DNA of 64,000 nucleotides from GCA-2687025 sp964473525 (GTDB lineage: Bacteria; Poribacteria; WGA-4E; GCA-2687025), in contig CAYYPK010000012.1 in NCBI GenBank assembly GCA_964473525.1, positions 104,865-168,864 of the forward strand, in the 5' to 3' direction. The notes under the pieces were generated by a model, which was not told the origin of the DNA, made no database searches, and saw only the letters and a program-made list of their open reading frames with translations. The position numbers and the translations under genes are program-made. Position 1 is the first letter of the stretch. The number at the start of each line of letters is the position of its first letter. Positions 34,875 to 43,967 of this stretch are shown piece after piece.

Positions 34875-35543
34875 CTAGCGAACGTCCTTCAGTTTGCCCC
34901 ACGCCGTCGCGAGCTTACCCTGCGCCTCGACGGGGGCCACGAAGTCCGCCGTGACGGAGAAGTCGTCGAAGCTCGCCGTCGTCGCCCATGCCCACACACC
35001 AACCTTGCCGCTGGCATAGGACGCGTCGCTGTCTTGGCTCTGTAGCTCGTTGTCGACCCACAGTTCGAAGGCGTCTCCTTCGACGACGACCTTCACCTCG
35101 TGGAACACGTCGTTCTCAACGAGGATGCCGACGCCCGGGATGTCGTTGAGATTCTCCCGCGCGTCGAAGGCGCCGTCGTTGTGCTTCCACAGCTCGGACT
35201 TGTTGTTCGGCACGTTCAGGTAGTAGACGTAGTACTCGAAGTCGCTCTGCGCGCGAAACACGATGCCGGCCCACTGCCCCGCGCCGTCGAGGCGTACCTT
35301 CGCTTCGATGACGTAGTCGTCCCAGTCGGTTTCGCCGATGACGCTGTGCATCGCCGGATCCGCGCCGGAGACTTCCTGGTAGACGCCGCCGTTTGCCTCC
35401 CAGGTTCCGTTGGGCGCCCCCCAATCCGACGCGCCGCCCTCGAAGTCCCACACAACCGTCCCCGCCAGAGCGTCTCTTGGCGCGGCGCCCAGAGAGACCA
35501 CCAGCGCCAACGCAGCCGCGATTCCAACTCTTCGTAGCCTCAT
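34875..35543 (-). CDS. Exported concanavalin-like (LamG/DUF1080-type) protein with C-terminal WGxLK tag, paralogue A
   Basis: The 222-residue product has a signal peptide ending ALA-G and one beta-sandwich domain: WDFEGGASDWGAPNGTWEANGG, DWDDYVIEAKVRL, GIVFRAQSDFEYYVYYLNV, and FELWVDNELQSQ, a pattern shared with LamG and DUF1080-like sugar-binding or hydrolase-associated domains. No catalytic residues can be named. After the domain comes a short spacer and GKLATAWGKLKDVR at the very C-terminus, the tail motif shared with 12 other exported proteins in the window. GGGAGG before the ATG supports the start. The next gene upstream (35608-36291) is a close paralogue. Confidence 0.8.
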   Translation of the reverse strand: MRLRRVGIAAALALVVSLGAAPRDALAGTVVWDFEGGASDWGAPNGTWEANGGVYQEVSGADPAMHSVIGETDWDDYVIEAKVRLDGAGQWAGIVFRAQSDFEYYVYYLNVPNNKSELWKHNDGAFDARENLNDIPGVGILVENDVFHEVKVVVEGDAFELWVDNELQSQDSDASYASGKVGVWAWATTASFDDFSVTADFVAPVEAQGKLATAWGKLKDVR

Positions 35544-35607
35544 GGATACCTCCCGATGTTGAGGCCAAGGGAACGGGCGGGTGCTACCCAGCCGCGTCCC
35601 TGTATGT

Positions 35608-36291
35608 CTAGCGCGCGTCCTTCATCTGGGCCCACACCGTTGCGAGCTTGCCGCCGGCGTCCACGGCCAGCGTGTCCTTGATGTTGTCGCCCGTGACCAT
35701 GACGTCGTCGAAGCTCGCCTTGCTCGCCCAGGCCCACACGCCGATCTTGCCCGTCGAGTACGTGTTGTTGACATCCTCGCTCTGCAGCTCGCCATCTACC
35801 CACAGCTCGAAGGTGTCACCCGCGACAACCACCTGCACGTCGTGGAAGTTGTCGTTCTCGATGACCACGCCGCCGACGGAGGGAATGTCCGCCAGGTTCT
35901 GGCGCGCGTCGAATGCGCCCGCGGTGTGCATCCACAGCTCGGACTTGTTGTTGGGTACGTTCATGTAATAGACGTAGTACTCGAAGTCGCTTTGGACGCG
36001 GAAGGCTATGCCTGCCCACTGGCCCGCGTCGTCTATGCGGATCTTCGCGTTGATGACGTAGTCGTCCCAGTCGTCCTCGCCAACCACGCTGTGCATAGCC
36101 GGCTCGCCGCCGGACACCTCCATGTATAGGCCGTCCTTCATCTGCCAGTCGCCGTTGGGCGCGTCCCAGCCCTCGTCGCTGCCGTCCTCGAAGTCCCACA
36201 GTTGGGTTCCGGCCATCGCGGTCGGGGCCATCGCCAGGATGCCCGCCACACCCAACGCGAGCGCCGATACGCCTAATCTCCGCAGCCTCAT
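35608..36291 (-). CDS. Exported concanavalin-like protein with C-terminal WGxLK-type tag, paralogue B
   Basis: At 227 residues, this is a tandem duplicate of the neighbour: signal peptide, then WDFEDGSDEGWDAPNG, DWDDYVINAKIRIDD, AFRVQSDFEYYVYYMNVPN and FELWVDGELQSED. The C-terminus ends GKLATVWAQMKDAR, where the usual G after W is A and the L is M. GGAGGACGGT lies just upstream of the ATG. It probably shares a transcript with paralogue A (64 bases apart). Ligand and location are unknown; export is clear from the signal peptide. Confidence 0.8.
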   Translation of the reverse strand: MRLRRLGVSALALGVAGILAMAPTAMAGTQLWDFEDGSDEGWDAPNGDWQMKDGLYMEVSGGEPAMHSVVGEDDWDDYVINAKIRIDDAGQWAGIAFRVQSDFEYYVYYMNVPNNKSELWMHTAGAFDARQNLADIPSVGGVVIENDNFHDVQVVVAGDTFELWVDGELQSEDVNNTYSTGKIGVWAWASKASFDDVMVTGDNIKDTLAVDAGGKLATVWAQMKDAR

Positions 36292-36391
36292 ACCGTCCTC
36301 CGTCCATCATGCCCTATCGACAAGCCACCGGGATAATAGGAGCGTGGGGCTGGCGGCACAAGCGGTCACGCGTCGCGCAGGCGCCAGCGCG

Positions 36392-38287
36392 TTAGTGCCA
36401 GAACGTGTAGATGTACCTGTCTGCCAGAACGCCCCACACGTTCCACACGCCGCCGACTACGTAGTCGCCCAAGACCAGGCCCGCGAAGAAGGGCATCGCG
36501 CGCCGATAGCCAGGCAACCCGCCTATCCGCAGTATAGTGAATTTCAGTGCCCAACTGACGAAGATGGACGCCCACATCCAGCTCATCGTCCAGTTCAGGC
36601 TGCTCGCCAACGGGTAAGCCGCCGGGTGCAGCGGCCACCAGAGGAACCGCTGACGCAGCGTCGCCAGTAGCATGACTATCCCGAAGCCGACGCCCATGAA
36701 CGCGCCTGCCGCCGTGTCCGCGTCGGGCATCACCGAGAGCCAGCGCTCTATGCCGCGGTACGCCTCCCATCCAAAGCCACCCCCGAACCCGTCGCGGTAG
36801 TGGACGTGCAGGAATCCCCAGAACGCGACCACGGTCCCCACAACCGACGCGAGCGCCATCCCAATGAGCAGCCGACGGGTGTTCACGCGCAGTTGCCGCG
36901 CCATCTTGATGCCTTCCAACTGGTAAGGCATTGGGTTGCAGCGGTGTGCCCGGTTCACTCCCCAGAACATGCCGAACATCACGAGGTTGTTGGCGCCAAG
37001 GCGCCGCGCTCCCATGAGGCGCGGGAGCATCTGGTCGGGGCCGATGTTGTACAGCTCGTTCACCGGCGGGCCGAGCTCGGCTCGCAACCGTGTCAGCGCC
37101 AGCGCCAGGAGCGAGTAGAATCCGAAGAACGTCGCGACGACCCCCGCCGACATTCCAGCGCGAAGACAGAACGCAAGAATCGCCGCCGCGCACGCCCCGA
37201 AGCCGAAGACCGCCCAACGGTACGCACGCGCAGCCGGCGAGTCTGACAGACCGCACGCTGCCCGGACAACGGCGGCCAGATGCCGACGGCCCTTCCACAG
37301 CGCAACCGACACCAGGGCCAGGTATCCACCCGACGCCTGCGGTTTGATGTACGGGAACTCCGGTAGGCTACGCAGTCCGAGCGCGCGTCCCAACACAAGC
37401 TGCATCTTCCACACCCAGTAGAGCGCCCAACACGAGAACGACAGCTCCAGAGGCATGAAGAACGCCAGCCCAATCGCGAACGGGAAGAAGCAGACCGGCG
37501 TCCACCCGAAGGCCCGCCACGGCTCTTCGGTAAACAGACCGCTGAGCTCGATAGACCGGACCGGCAGGACGGGTACGGTGGGCACGAACGCGTGGAGGCC
37601 GTTCACGAGGTCTATGCCCCCGCTCACGGCGATGCCCGACCACAGCAGCGGCGAACGCCAGAACGACCGCCCCTCGGAGATCATGGCGACGGGCAGGTGC
37701 GTGATGGGATAGGCGAGCCGCTCGCGCTCGGTCCACTGGCGGCTAACGATGACGTTCAGCGCCAGCATCGCGAGCATCAGGGTGATGAGGAAGGCGGACC
37801 ACCAGCCTACAGGCGTCAGCCACGCGCGCAGGCGCTCCCACGTGTAGAGCGACGACTCCCCCTCGTAAAGGCCGCGCAGGACGTTGACGTCCTTCACGAC
37901 GAGCCAGTCGGGGAGTCGGTGACCGAAGAGCTCCTGCCATTGGTTCTCGGGCGTGGCGAACCAGAAGGCGTGCCCCAGGACGGGAGCCAACACCTGCATC
38001 ACGTCGTGACCCGCGATGGCGACCGATATCGAAAGCATGGAGTAGATCGTGAGCAGGTCGGCGTGGGTCAGCGCAGGCGGGCGGCCGTGGTTGCGAAGGA
38101 ACGCGTTGAGTGCCAGCAGCGGTATGAGGGTTAGCACGACCGTGTATATCAGGGACACGGTCGTCGGCGTCGGGGTCTTAATCGAGAAGTACCCGTGTGG
38201 AATCGCGAGCAGGAGCCCGAGCGCTATCGCGCGCCATGTCGTTCGGCTGCGAGCCCGCTCTGGCACGATCCCTCGTCCTCCCGCCAT
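36392..38287 (-). CDS. Polytopic membrane protein of the DUF6785/DUF6784 type
   Basis: The 631-residue protein has about a dozen hydrophobic segments (for example TWRAIALGLLLAIPHGYF, VSLIYTVVLTLIPLLALN, FLITLMLAMLALNVIV, LIGMALASVVGTVVAF) and polar loops such as RQWTERERLAYPITHLPVAM, a signature of large, uncharacterised permease-like proteins I associate with DUF6785/6784. Transport is plausible but no substrate is known. Two starts are possible: ATG at 38287, used here because it gives a short cytoplasmic N-terminus, or ATG at 38389; neither has a clear Shine-Dalgarno. It ends 100 bases from the concanavalin-like pair and is divergent from the lipoprotein gene. Confidence 0.65.
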   Translation of the reverse strand: MAGGRGIVPERARSRTTWRAIALGLLLAIPHGYFSIKTPTPTTVSLIYTVVLTLIPLLALNAFLRNHGRPPALTHADLLTIYSMLSISVAIAGHDVMQVLAPVLGHAFWFATPENQWQELFGHRLPDWLVVKDVNVLRGLYEGESSLYTWERLRAWLTPVGWWSAFLITLMLAMLALNVIVSRQWTERERLAYPITHLPVAMISEGRSFWRSPLLWSGIAVSGGIDLVNGLHAFVPTVPVLPVRSIELSGLFTEEPWRAFGWTPVCFFPFAIGLAFFMPLELSFSCWALYWVWKMQLVLGRALGLRSLPEFPYIKPQASGGYLALVSVALWKGRRHLAAVVRAACGLSDSPAARAYRWAVFGFGACAAAILAFCLRAGMSAGVVATFFGFYSLLALALTRLRAELGPPVNELYNIGPDQMLPRLMGARRLGANNLVMFGMFWGVNRAHRCNPMPYQLEGIKMARQLRVNTRRLLIGMALASVVGTVVAFWGFLHVHYRDGFGGGFGWEAYRGIERWLSVMPDADTAAGAFMGVGFGIVMLLATLRQRFLWWPLHPAAYPLASSLNWTMSWMWASIFVSWALKFTILRIGGLPGYRRAMPFFAGLVLGDYVVGGVWNVWGVLADRYIYTFWH

Positions 38288-38582
38288 GTGTGGAGCCGTC
38301 CACGCAAAGCGCGCGATGCGGATTGCCTCGCGCGCAGGCTCGTCGAGCGATCTGCTCCACAACGAGGCACGCCCAATCCCATCGAGCATGCGGCGACGGG
38401 TATTATGCCATGGGTCGCGTCTCTTCTCCCGTTCTGCCCATGCGTGAGCTCACAGGGAGTCCACAGGCTGCGTGGGTGTCAGGTACGCCAGCGACCTCCC
38501 GCCCAGAACGGAGAGGGACATTTGCGTGTGCCGCGCCGGCCTCCTATCCTCTGGATATGCGGCCCGCTCGGGGACAGCGTCG

Positions 38583-39584
38583 ATGGAGAACCACGTGACT
38601 CGCTATCGCATACACCTCGTTCCCATGGTTCTGTGCCTGTCGCTAGCTTCGTGTGGCGGCGACTTCGACGAACCGACCATCGCTCTCGAGGACGCCGACG
38701 CCCTCGCACTCGTCTACGCGGCCAAGCCGACGACCCCCGTGCTGGTCGTCTACACGTCCGGTGAAGCCCTGACGACACTGAGCGAGGATGGGGGCGGGGC
38801 GGCTTCAAGTGCGGTGTTCGCCGTCCCGGGTCTTGATCCTCTTGTCGTTGAGGCCGGAGACGACGGACTTCCAACACGCGCCTATACCAGTGGTCACACG
38901 TTCATCTTCCGCAACTGGCGGCAGACCAAGGTCGATGTGGGGGTCGTCGATCTATCGGGGGCCACGCAGGCGCTCCCAGATGTCCGCTGGCCCGCCGCGA
39001 TAGCGCTGCCCGCGTTCCCGAATGGACCCTCCGCGGGAGTGGCGGCGATCCGAGGCGGCTACGACCTCATCGGCGCGGCGGCGTGTGTGATAGGGCAAGC
39101 CGCCGCGTCTCTGGACGACAACGTTGCGTTCCTCGTAGTAGGGGCCGCTTGCGCACGGCTTGAGACCAAGATCACGGTCGCGCTGCTCCACGAGAACGGT
39201 GACAGCTCTCGGTGGCAGGAAGCGCTGGACCTGGCCGATTCGTCACTGGTAGCTGCCGGGTGTGTTGCCCCGGCCTCTTCCACAGCAATCAACTGTGCCG
39301 ACTTGGTCCTCGCGGGCGCGGACGAAACCGTCGCCGAAGCTAGGCTCGCGGCTGAGGCGGTGGAAGAGCGCATTCAGCAGTTGGCCAACTCATTACGTCA
39401 CGAGGTCAGAGGGGGCATGGGAGGGGGCCGAACCGATGGCGACACTGCCGGGCCACTCAGGCTTCGTCCGCACGGTTGCCTTCTCACCGGACGGCGACAC
39501 CCTCGCAAGCGGCAGCGACGACACGGTGAAGCTCTGGGACGTCAACACCCAAGTGGAAATCGCCACGCTACAGGTACCGGGTAG
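38583..39584 (+). CDS. Lipoprotein N-terminal part of a probably frameshifted lipoprotein-WD40 gene
   Basis: The protein begins with a lipoprotein signal: ENHVTRYRIHLVPMVLC then LSLASC with lipobox Cys at residue 24. About 260 residues of an unrecognised globular domain follow, with paired cysteines (AAACVIGQ, GAACARLE, AGCVAPASSTAINCADL). From about residue 280 the frame enters the WD40 coding region out of frame, giving an Arg/Gly-rich tail that is not a real domain. I think the true product continued into the WD40 frame at 39436 and was broken by an indel in G-runs near 39410-39428. If no error exists, this is a separate lipoprotein of unknown role. An upstream open frame to 38472 lacks support. 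Confidence 0.6.
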   Translation: MENHVTRYRIHLVPMVLCLSLASCGGDFDEPTIALEDADALALVYAAKPTTPVLVVYTSGEALTTLSEDGGGAASSAVFAVPGLDPLVVEAGDDGLPTRAYTSGHTFIFRNWRQTKVDVGVVDLSGATQALPDVRWPAAIALPAFPNGPSAGVAAIRGGYDLIGAAACVIGQAAASLDDNVAFLVVGAACARLETKITVALLHENGDSSRWQEALDLADSSLVAAGCVAPASSTAINCADLVLAGADETVAEARLAAEAVEERIQQLANSLRHEVRGGMGGGRTDGDTAGPLRLRPHGCLLTGRRHPRKRQRRHGEALGRQHPSGNRHATGTG

Positions 39585-40320
39585 CCATGGGTATCTTGCC
39601 TTCTCACCGGATGGCGACACCCTCGCAGTCAGCAGCGGCGTGGGCGTCGCGCTTTGGGACGTTAGGGCACGAGAAGAGATCGCAACGTTCCGAGGACACG
39701 TCTTCGTCAGTGCAGTGGCGTTCTCGCCCGACGGCAAGACGCTCGCCAGCGGAGACGGATGGGATGCTACGGTGAAACTTTGGGACATCCCCTCTGGACA
39801 GGAGATCATTACCCTAGAGGCGCACGCGTTCTCCATCAACGAGTTGGCCTTCTCCCCGAACGGCCGCACCCTCGCGGTAGCTAACTACATGTTGGAGCCG
39901 CTGAGGCTGTGGGATGTCAAGTCTACGCGGAAGGTGGGCACACTTCTGGGGCATCGAGACAACGTCCGTGCTATCGCATTTTCCCCCAGCGGCAACACGT
40001 TGGCCAGTGCCAGTGACGACGGTACCGTGAAGCTCTGGTCCGTGGCTGACCAACGCGAGATCGCGACTCTGGACGACGGTCGCAACCTGTTTGACCGTGA
40101 CGGGGCCATCTACGGTGTGGCTTTCTCACCCGACGGGCTGACGCTCGCGACTGGCGTCAGAGACGGCCTCGTGAAGCTCTGGAACCCAGCGACACAACGC
40201 GAAATCGCGACCTTGGCCGGGATCAAGTATCCCGTGCGGTCGGTCGCGTTCGCCCCGGACGGGCAAACGCTAGCGAGCGGCATCGCCGGTAGGGTGAGGC
40301 TCTGGCGCAGGACGCCCTAG
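39436..40320 (+). CDS. WD40-repeat beta-propeller (possibly the 3' part of the preceding lipoprotein gene)
   Basis: The frame encodes seven WD40 repeats, enough for one closed propeller: each has the F-S-P-D-G-x-T-L-A motif and ends in V-K-L-W-D (LASGSDDTVKLWDV, AVSSGVGVALWDV, LASASDDGTVKLWSV and others). No signal peptide is seen at the only obvious ATG (39436), which argues that the domain is the C-terminal half of the upstream lipoprotein, as in other lipoprotein-WD40 fusions. This propeller is the classical WD40 type, distinct from the PD40 type further right, and it lacks the W-G-x-L-K tail. Confidence 0.75.
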   Translation: MATLPGHSGFVRTVAFSPDGDTLASGSDDTVKLWDVNTQVEIATLQVPGSHGYLAFSPDGDTLAVSSGVGVALWDVRAREEIATFRGHVFVSAVAFSPDGKTLASGDGWDATVKLWDIPSGQEIITLEAHAFSINELAFSPNGRTLAVANYMLEPLRLWDVKSTRKVGTLLGHRDNVRAIAFSPSGNTLASASDDGTVKLWSVADQREIATLDDGRNLFDRDGAIYGVAFSPDGLTLATGVRDGLVKLWNPATQREIATLAGIKYPVRSVAFAPDGQTLASGIAGRVRLWRRTP

Positions 40321-40398
40321 GAAGTACTCGCGGTCGAATGGCTTGCTGGCCGCACGACAGCACGTCACCCGTAGTGCCCCCCGAACCAGCCAGCGCTG

Positions 40399-40998
40399 CT
40401 ACACCTGTGGCTGCTCAGGCCCATCGAGTGCGAGGCCGCCGAACTCGCTATAACGTGCCCCTTGCCGACTCAGTTCGCTACGCACCAACGAAACACGCGA
40501 AGCCTCGAACCGCAACGCACTCCCCGTCACGTCACGCGACTGGTTCGCGTCTTCAACCCAACCGCCCAGCTTCGCCGGAGGACGGAAGCGCGCCAGCGTG
40601 ACATGCGGCTTATATGACCGCTTCTCCGGGCCGAAGTCCAACGGCGCTAACGCCTCCTCGACGCGTCGCGCGCACTCGCGCAGTTCGTCGGCGCCGTCCT
40701 GAACGCCCCACCACAGCACGGACGCGCGGTCTTCGTTCGGGAAAGCCCCTAGGGCTCCGAGAGCGACGTCAAACGCGCGCAGTCCATCGAACGCGGACTC
40801 GAGGGCCTCGGCGACGCGCTCCGCGTGGTCGGGAGCGACGTCGCCCAGGAATTTCAGCGTGAAGTGGTACTCCGAGGCGGGTCGGCCGCGGAACTGCCTG
40901 CGCAACTCAGGCCAGGAACGCACAACGCGACGGATGCGGTCCTGCACGTCGTCGGGAAGCATGAACGCCACGAAGAGGCGTAGCGGACGGTCGGGCAT
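40399..40998 (-). CDS. thpR: RNA 2',3'-cyclic phosphodiesterase (LigT/2H family)
   Basis: ThpR opens 2',3'-cyclic phosphates on RNA ends. The 199-residue protein has both 2H-superfamily motifs: HFTLKFLG (near 46) and HVTLARF (near 130), and starts RLFVAFMLPD as is usual. It lies 3 bases after pgsA in the same direction. The order rimO-pgsA-thpR resembles a common bacterial cluster (rimO-pgsA-cinA-thpR-recA), here without cinA and recA. Confidence 0.9.
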   Translation of the reverse strand: MPDRPLRLFVAFMLPDDVQDRIRRVVRSWPELRRQFRGRPASEYHFTLKFLGDVAPDHAERVAEALESAFDGLRAFDVALGALGAFPNEDRASVLWWGVQDGADELRECARRVEEALAPLDFGPEKRSYKPHVTLARFRPPAKLGGWVEDANQSRDVTGSALRFEASRVSLVRSELSRQGARYSEFGGLALDGPEQPQV

Positions 40999-41001
40999 GA
41001 G

Positions 41002-41646
41002 CTAGCCGCGGACGGCAAGCGCGCGGAACTGCGTGCGGTTGTTGTAGAGGAACTCCAACCCCGACACTACGGTGAGCGCCAGCGGCACCATCATCATCCA
41101 GAAGATGGGACCGTGGTTCGTCTGCACCTGGCTGACTGGGTAACCCGCCGCGCTGTTCGCGATGAGCACAAGCATGCTCGCAATGAGAATCGTCATCTGC
41201 GACGCGGTCTTCATCTTGCCCCACTGAGAGGCGCTGATGACGCGACCACCGCGCGCGAGCAGCGCCGAACGCAGCACCGTCACGCCGATTTCACGACCCG
41301 CCATGATGAGGATCATCCACAAGGGAACGAGGCCGCCCCAGTGCTTGAAGGCGTACAGCGTCGCCAGGACAAGGAGCTTGTCAGCGATGGGGTCAAGGAA
41401 CTTGCCGAAGTCCGTAATGCCGCGCGCGCGGGCGATACGCCCGTCGAGGTAATCCGTGATGGACGCCAACCCAAAGACGGCGAGTGCGCCGAAGTAGAAC
41501 CACGCTGCGCTCGTGCGTTCCGTCTTGGCGTGCTGATGCCCGTATGCAAAGGCGAACAGGAAAAGCGGGATAACGCATATGCGAAGGATAGTGAGCATGT
41601 TGGCCAGGCCCTTGGGCGACCAACTGCGCTCCCTGTCTCGGCCCAT
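41002..41646 (-). CDS. pgsA: CDP-diacylglycerol-glycerol-3-phosphate 3-phosphatidyltransferase
   Basis: PgsA makes phosphatidylglycerol phosphate, the committed step to acidic phospholipids. The 214-residue membrane protein has the CDP-alcohol phosphotransferase signature D-x-x-D-G-x-x-A-R...G-x-x-x-D-x-x-x-D (DYLDGRIARARG then DFGKFLDPIAD) near residues 65-87 and several hydrophobic segments. GAGGAATC precedes the ATG. It begins 6 bases after the rimO stop, suggesting a shared transcript with rimO and thpR. Confidence 0.93.
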   Translation of the reverse strand: MGRDRERSWSPKGLANMLTILRICVIPLFLFAFAYGHQHAKTERTSAAWFYFGALAVFGLASITDYLDGRIARARGITDFGKFLDPIADKLLVLATLYAFKHWGGLVPLWMILIMAGREIGVTVLRSALLARGGRVISASQWGKMKTASQMTILIASMLVLIANSAAGYPVSQVQTNHGPIFWMMMVPLALTVVSGLEFLYNNRTQFRALAVRG

Positions 41647-41652
41647 GATTCC

Positions 41653-43113
41653 TCACTCCACCAGGCGTCCGTAGAGGTCGAGGTCGGAGGCGTCCGTAAT
41701 GAGCGCGCGGACCAGCGCGCCCCCCTTTACCTCCGCATCCTCGACGTACACCACATCGTCGATTTCGGGAGCCTGTCGACGCATACGCGCCTCGACGACC
41801 CCTGTCTCGGACCTGCGTCCGTCGATCAGCACCTCTACCTCGCGGCCGATGTATTCGGCCCGTAGCTCCCGCGCCACCTCGGTCTGCGTGGCGACGAGCT
41901 CCATGAAGCGTTCCTGCTTCACTTTGTCTGGAACCTGCCCGTCCCAGTCGGCAGAGGGCGTGCCGTCCTCTGGAGAGTACGCGAAGACGCCGCAATGATC
42001 GAATCTAGACTCTACCACGAAGTCCAAGAGCCTCGCAAACGCCTCGTCCGTCTCGCCGGGAAAGCCCACTATGAAAGACGTGCGCAACGCGACGTCGGGT
42101 ACGCGGTCGCGCATTCTGGCGACTAGCTCCCGCGTGCTCGCCTCGGTCGACGCGCGACCCATGCGCCGGAGAACGTCGTCGTCGATGTGCTGTAGCGGCA
42201 CGTCGAGGTAGGAGCACACCTTGTCTTCCTCGGCGACGGCGGCCAAGAGCGCGTCGTCCACCATCGTGGGGTAGAGGTAGAGCGTGCGTACCCACTCGAT
42301 GCCATTCACTCGCGCCAGCCGGCGCAGCAGCTCGGGGAGCTTGCCCTCGCCGTACATGTCGCGGCCGTAGTACGTCGTGTCCTGCGAAATCAGGACGAGC
42401 TCCTTGACGCCCGACGATGCGAGCATCCCCGCCTCTTGCTCCAGCGATTCCATGGAGCGGCTGACGAAGTCGCCCCGGAACGATGGGATCGCGCAGAACG
42501 TGCAACGGTGGTCGCAGCCCTCGCCGATCTTCATGTACGCGTAGTGCCACGGCGTCGTGCGCACGCGTGAGAGCGGGTCGGTGTACTGATACGCCGGGTG
42601 CGACACCTTCATCACGGGCGGAGCCGCCTTAGGCCGCGGCTTGCTGACCTGCGACACGACGTCGCCGATGGTCAGAAACTCGCTTGTGCCGATGAACGCG
42701 TCCACCTCCGGCATCTCGACGGCGAGTTCCTCCGCGTACCGCTGCGCCAGGCACCCCGTGACGACGAGCCGCTTCGACGGGTCCGCCTCCTTCAGCTCCG
42801 CCGTCTGGAGGATCGTGTCGACGGACTCCTCCTTCGCCCGGTCGATGAAGGCGCACGTGTTGACCACCAGGACATTCGCGGCATCCTCGTCCTCGGTCAG
42901 CGAGTATCCCTGATCTTGTAGCGTTCCCATCATTGCCTCGGAGTCGACGGCGTTCTTGGGGCATCCGAGGGTGATGAGCTTAACCTGCGGGCGGTCGTTG
43001 TCGGCCGGAGGCGGATTCTGCTTCGAGGACAATGTTGGCGCGCTCCGGCGGTATTGCGGTAGAGAGGCCGTCACACGGGCGGCCGCAAAGGGCGCAAGAA
43101 GCCCTGTCGTCAC
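41653..43113 (-). CDS. rimO: Ribosomal protein S12 methylthiotransferase
   Basis: RimO is a radical SAM enzyme that methylthiolates an Asp of ribosomal protein S12. The protein shows the MTTase N-terminal cluster cysteines (LGCPKN, VNTCAFID, VTGCLAQRY), the radical SAM motif C-x3-C-x2-C in GCDHRCTFCAIP, and a C-terminal TRAM domain (EVEVLIDGRR). LGCPKNAVDSE is typical of RimO rather than MiaB. At 486 residues it is longer than usual (about 440); the first 40 residues are not conserved-looking, and a later alternative start codon may be used. It heads the rimO-pgsA-thpR set. Confidence 0.92.
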   Translation of the reverse strand: MTTGLLAPFAAARVTASLPQYRRSAPTLSSKQNPPPADNDRPQVKLITLGCPKNAVDSEAMMGTLQDQGYSLTEDEDAANVLVVNTCAFIDRAKEESVDTILQTAELKEADPSKRLVVTGCLAQRYAEELAVEMPEVDAFIGTSEFLTIGDVVSQVSKPRPKAAPPVMKVSHPAYQYTDPLSRVRTTPWHYAYMKIGEGCDHRCTFCAIPSFRGDFVSRSMESLEQEAGMLASSGVKELVLISQDTTYYGRDMYGEGKLPELLRRLARVNGIEWVRTLYLYPTMVDDALLAAVAEEDKVCSYLDVPLQHIDDDVLRRMGRASTEASTRELVARMRDRVPDVALRTSFIVGFPGETDEAFARLLDFVVESRFDHCGVFAYSPEDGTPSADWDGQVPDKVKQERFMELVATQTEVARELRAEYIGREVEVLIDGRRSETGVVEARMRRQAPEIDDVVYVEDAEVKGGALVRALITDASDLDLYGRLVE

Positions 43114-43167
43114 GGGCTAAAGGTAGCCCACGGACGCTGCTCTATACCAATGAGCCGCCGTGGGCCC

Positions 43168-43905
43168 TTATCCGTCCGACTTGTGCCTGTCGGTAATCGT
43201 GATGACCTCGACGCCCACCGGAGGTGTGAACGTGAAGGCGTCGGCTTCTGGCGCCGCCTCGAAATCGACCTCGGCGAGGCGGATAACCGTCGTCATGCGG
43301 TTGGGGATGTGGGAGTAGGCCAACTGCAAGGGCTTCCAGCCGTCGGCGAGTATCCAGACTTCCAGGACCTCCGTCGCCGGCGTCCCGTCCGCGTCGGGCT
43401 TGGGTCGCATCTCCAGGAGGAATATGGACTCACCGTCAGCGACTTCGTCCTCTTTCAGCGCGAGGTCGAAGTTCGTCGGTATCTTCTCGAAGTTGGCGCC
43501 AGCTCCCGGAAGGAGTTCCTGCGCGCGCTCGGTGTCCATCGCCTTGCGGGTGACCTGGTTCAGCCAGGGGGTGTACGCCCACGACATCTTGCCGTCCAGG
43601 ACGATCACCTGCTGGAGGACATCCGGCTCCTCCTTCTCGAAGTACTCCTGCCGCAGCAGTCCAGGCTTCATGAACTGGAGACGTCCCTGGGCAATGCGAT
43701 GCTGCCCATCCATGATCGTCTCTTCCTCGAACTCCGCGGACATCGCCTCCATGGAGGCGTACGTCGTCTGCACGTGATTGAACACCTCGAGCGCCGTGAG
43801 TTCAGCGGCGAAGGCGTTCGTCACGGCGAAGGTCAGAAGGGCGGAAAGCGTCCAGGCCGCCACTCCCGGCCGACCGGCGCGGGACGAGGACAGTACGCGT
43901 CTCAA
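43168..43905 (-). CDS. lolA: Outer-membrane lipoprotein carrier LolA
   Basis: LolA ferries lipoproteins across the periplasm from LolCDE to the outer membrane, so it indicates a two-membrane cell. After a signal peptide (AAWTLSALLTFAVTNAFAAE), the 245-residue protein shows ALEVFNHVQTTYASMEAMSAEFEEE, LLRQEYFEKEEPDVLQQVIVLDG and a MSWAYTPWLNQV segment, which follow the LolA pattern. I choose TTG at 43905 because AGGAG lies seven bases upstream; an in-frame GTG at 43929 is the alternative. It sits 54 bases from rimO, matching the lolA-rimO-pgsA neighbourhood found in several phyla. Confidence 0.83.
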   Translation of the reverse strand: MRRVLSSSRAGRPGVAAWTLSALLTFAVTNAFAAELTALEVFNHVQTTYASMEAMSAEFEEETIMDGQHRIAQGRLQFMKPGLLRQEYFEKEEPDVLQQVIVLDGKMSWAYTPWLNQVTRKAMDTERAQELLPGAGANFEKIPTNFDLALKEDEVADGESIFLLEMRPKPDADGTPATEVLEVWILADGWKPLQLAYSHIPNRMTTVIRLAEVDFEAAPEADAFTFTPPVGVEVITITDRHKSDG

Positions 43906-43967
43906 TGAACTACTCCTGCTGCGTGTCACACTCTGATGTCCGGCCTGATCCGCCGTCCGCGATGGCG

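Noticed and set aside
38389..38471. A transposon or insertion sequence near the broken lipoprotein gene
   Set aside because: No transposase frame, terminal inverted repeats or target duplications are visible.
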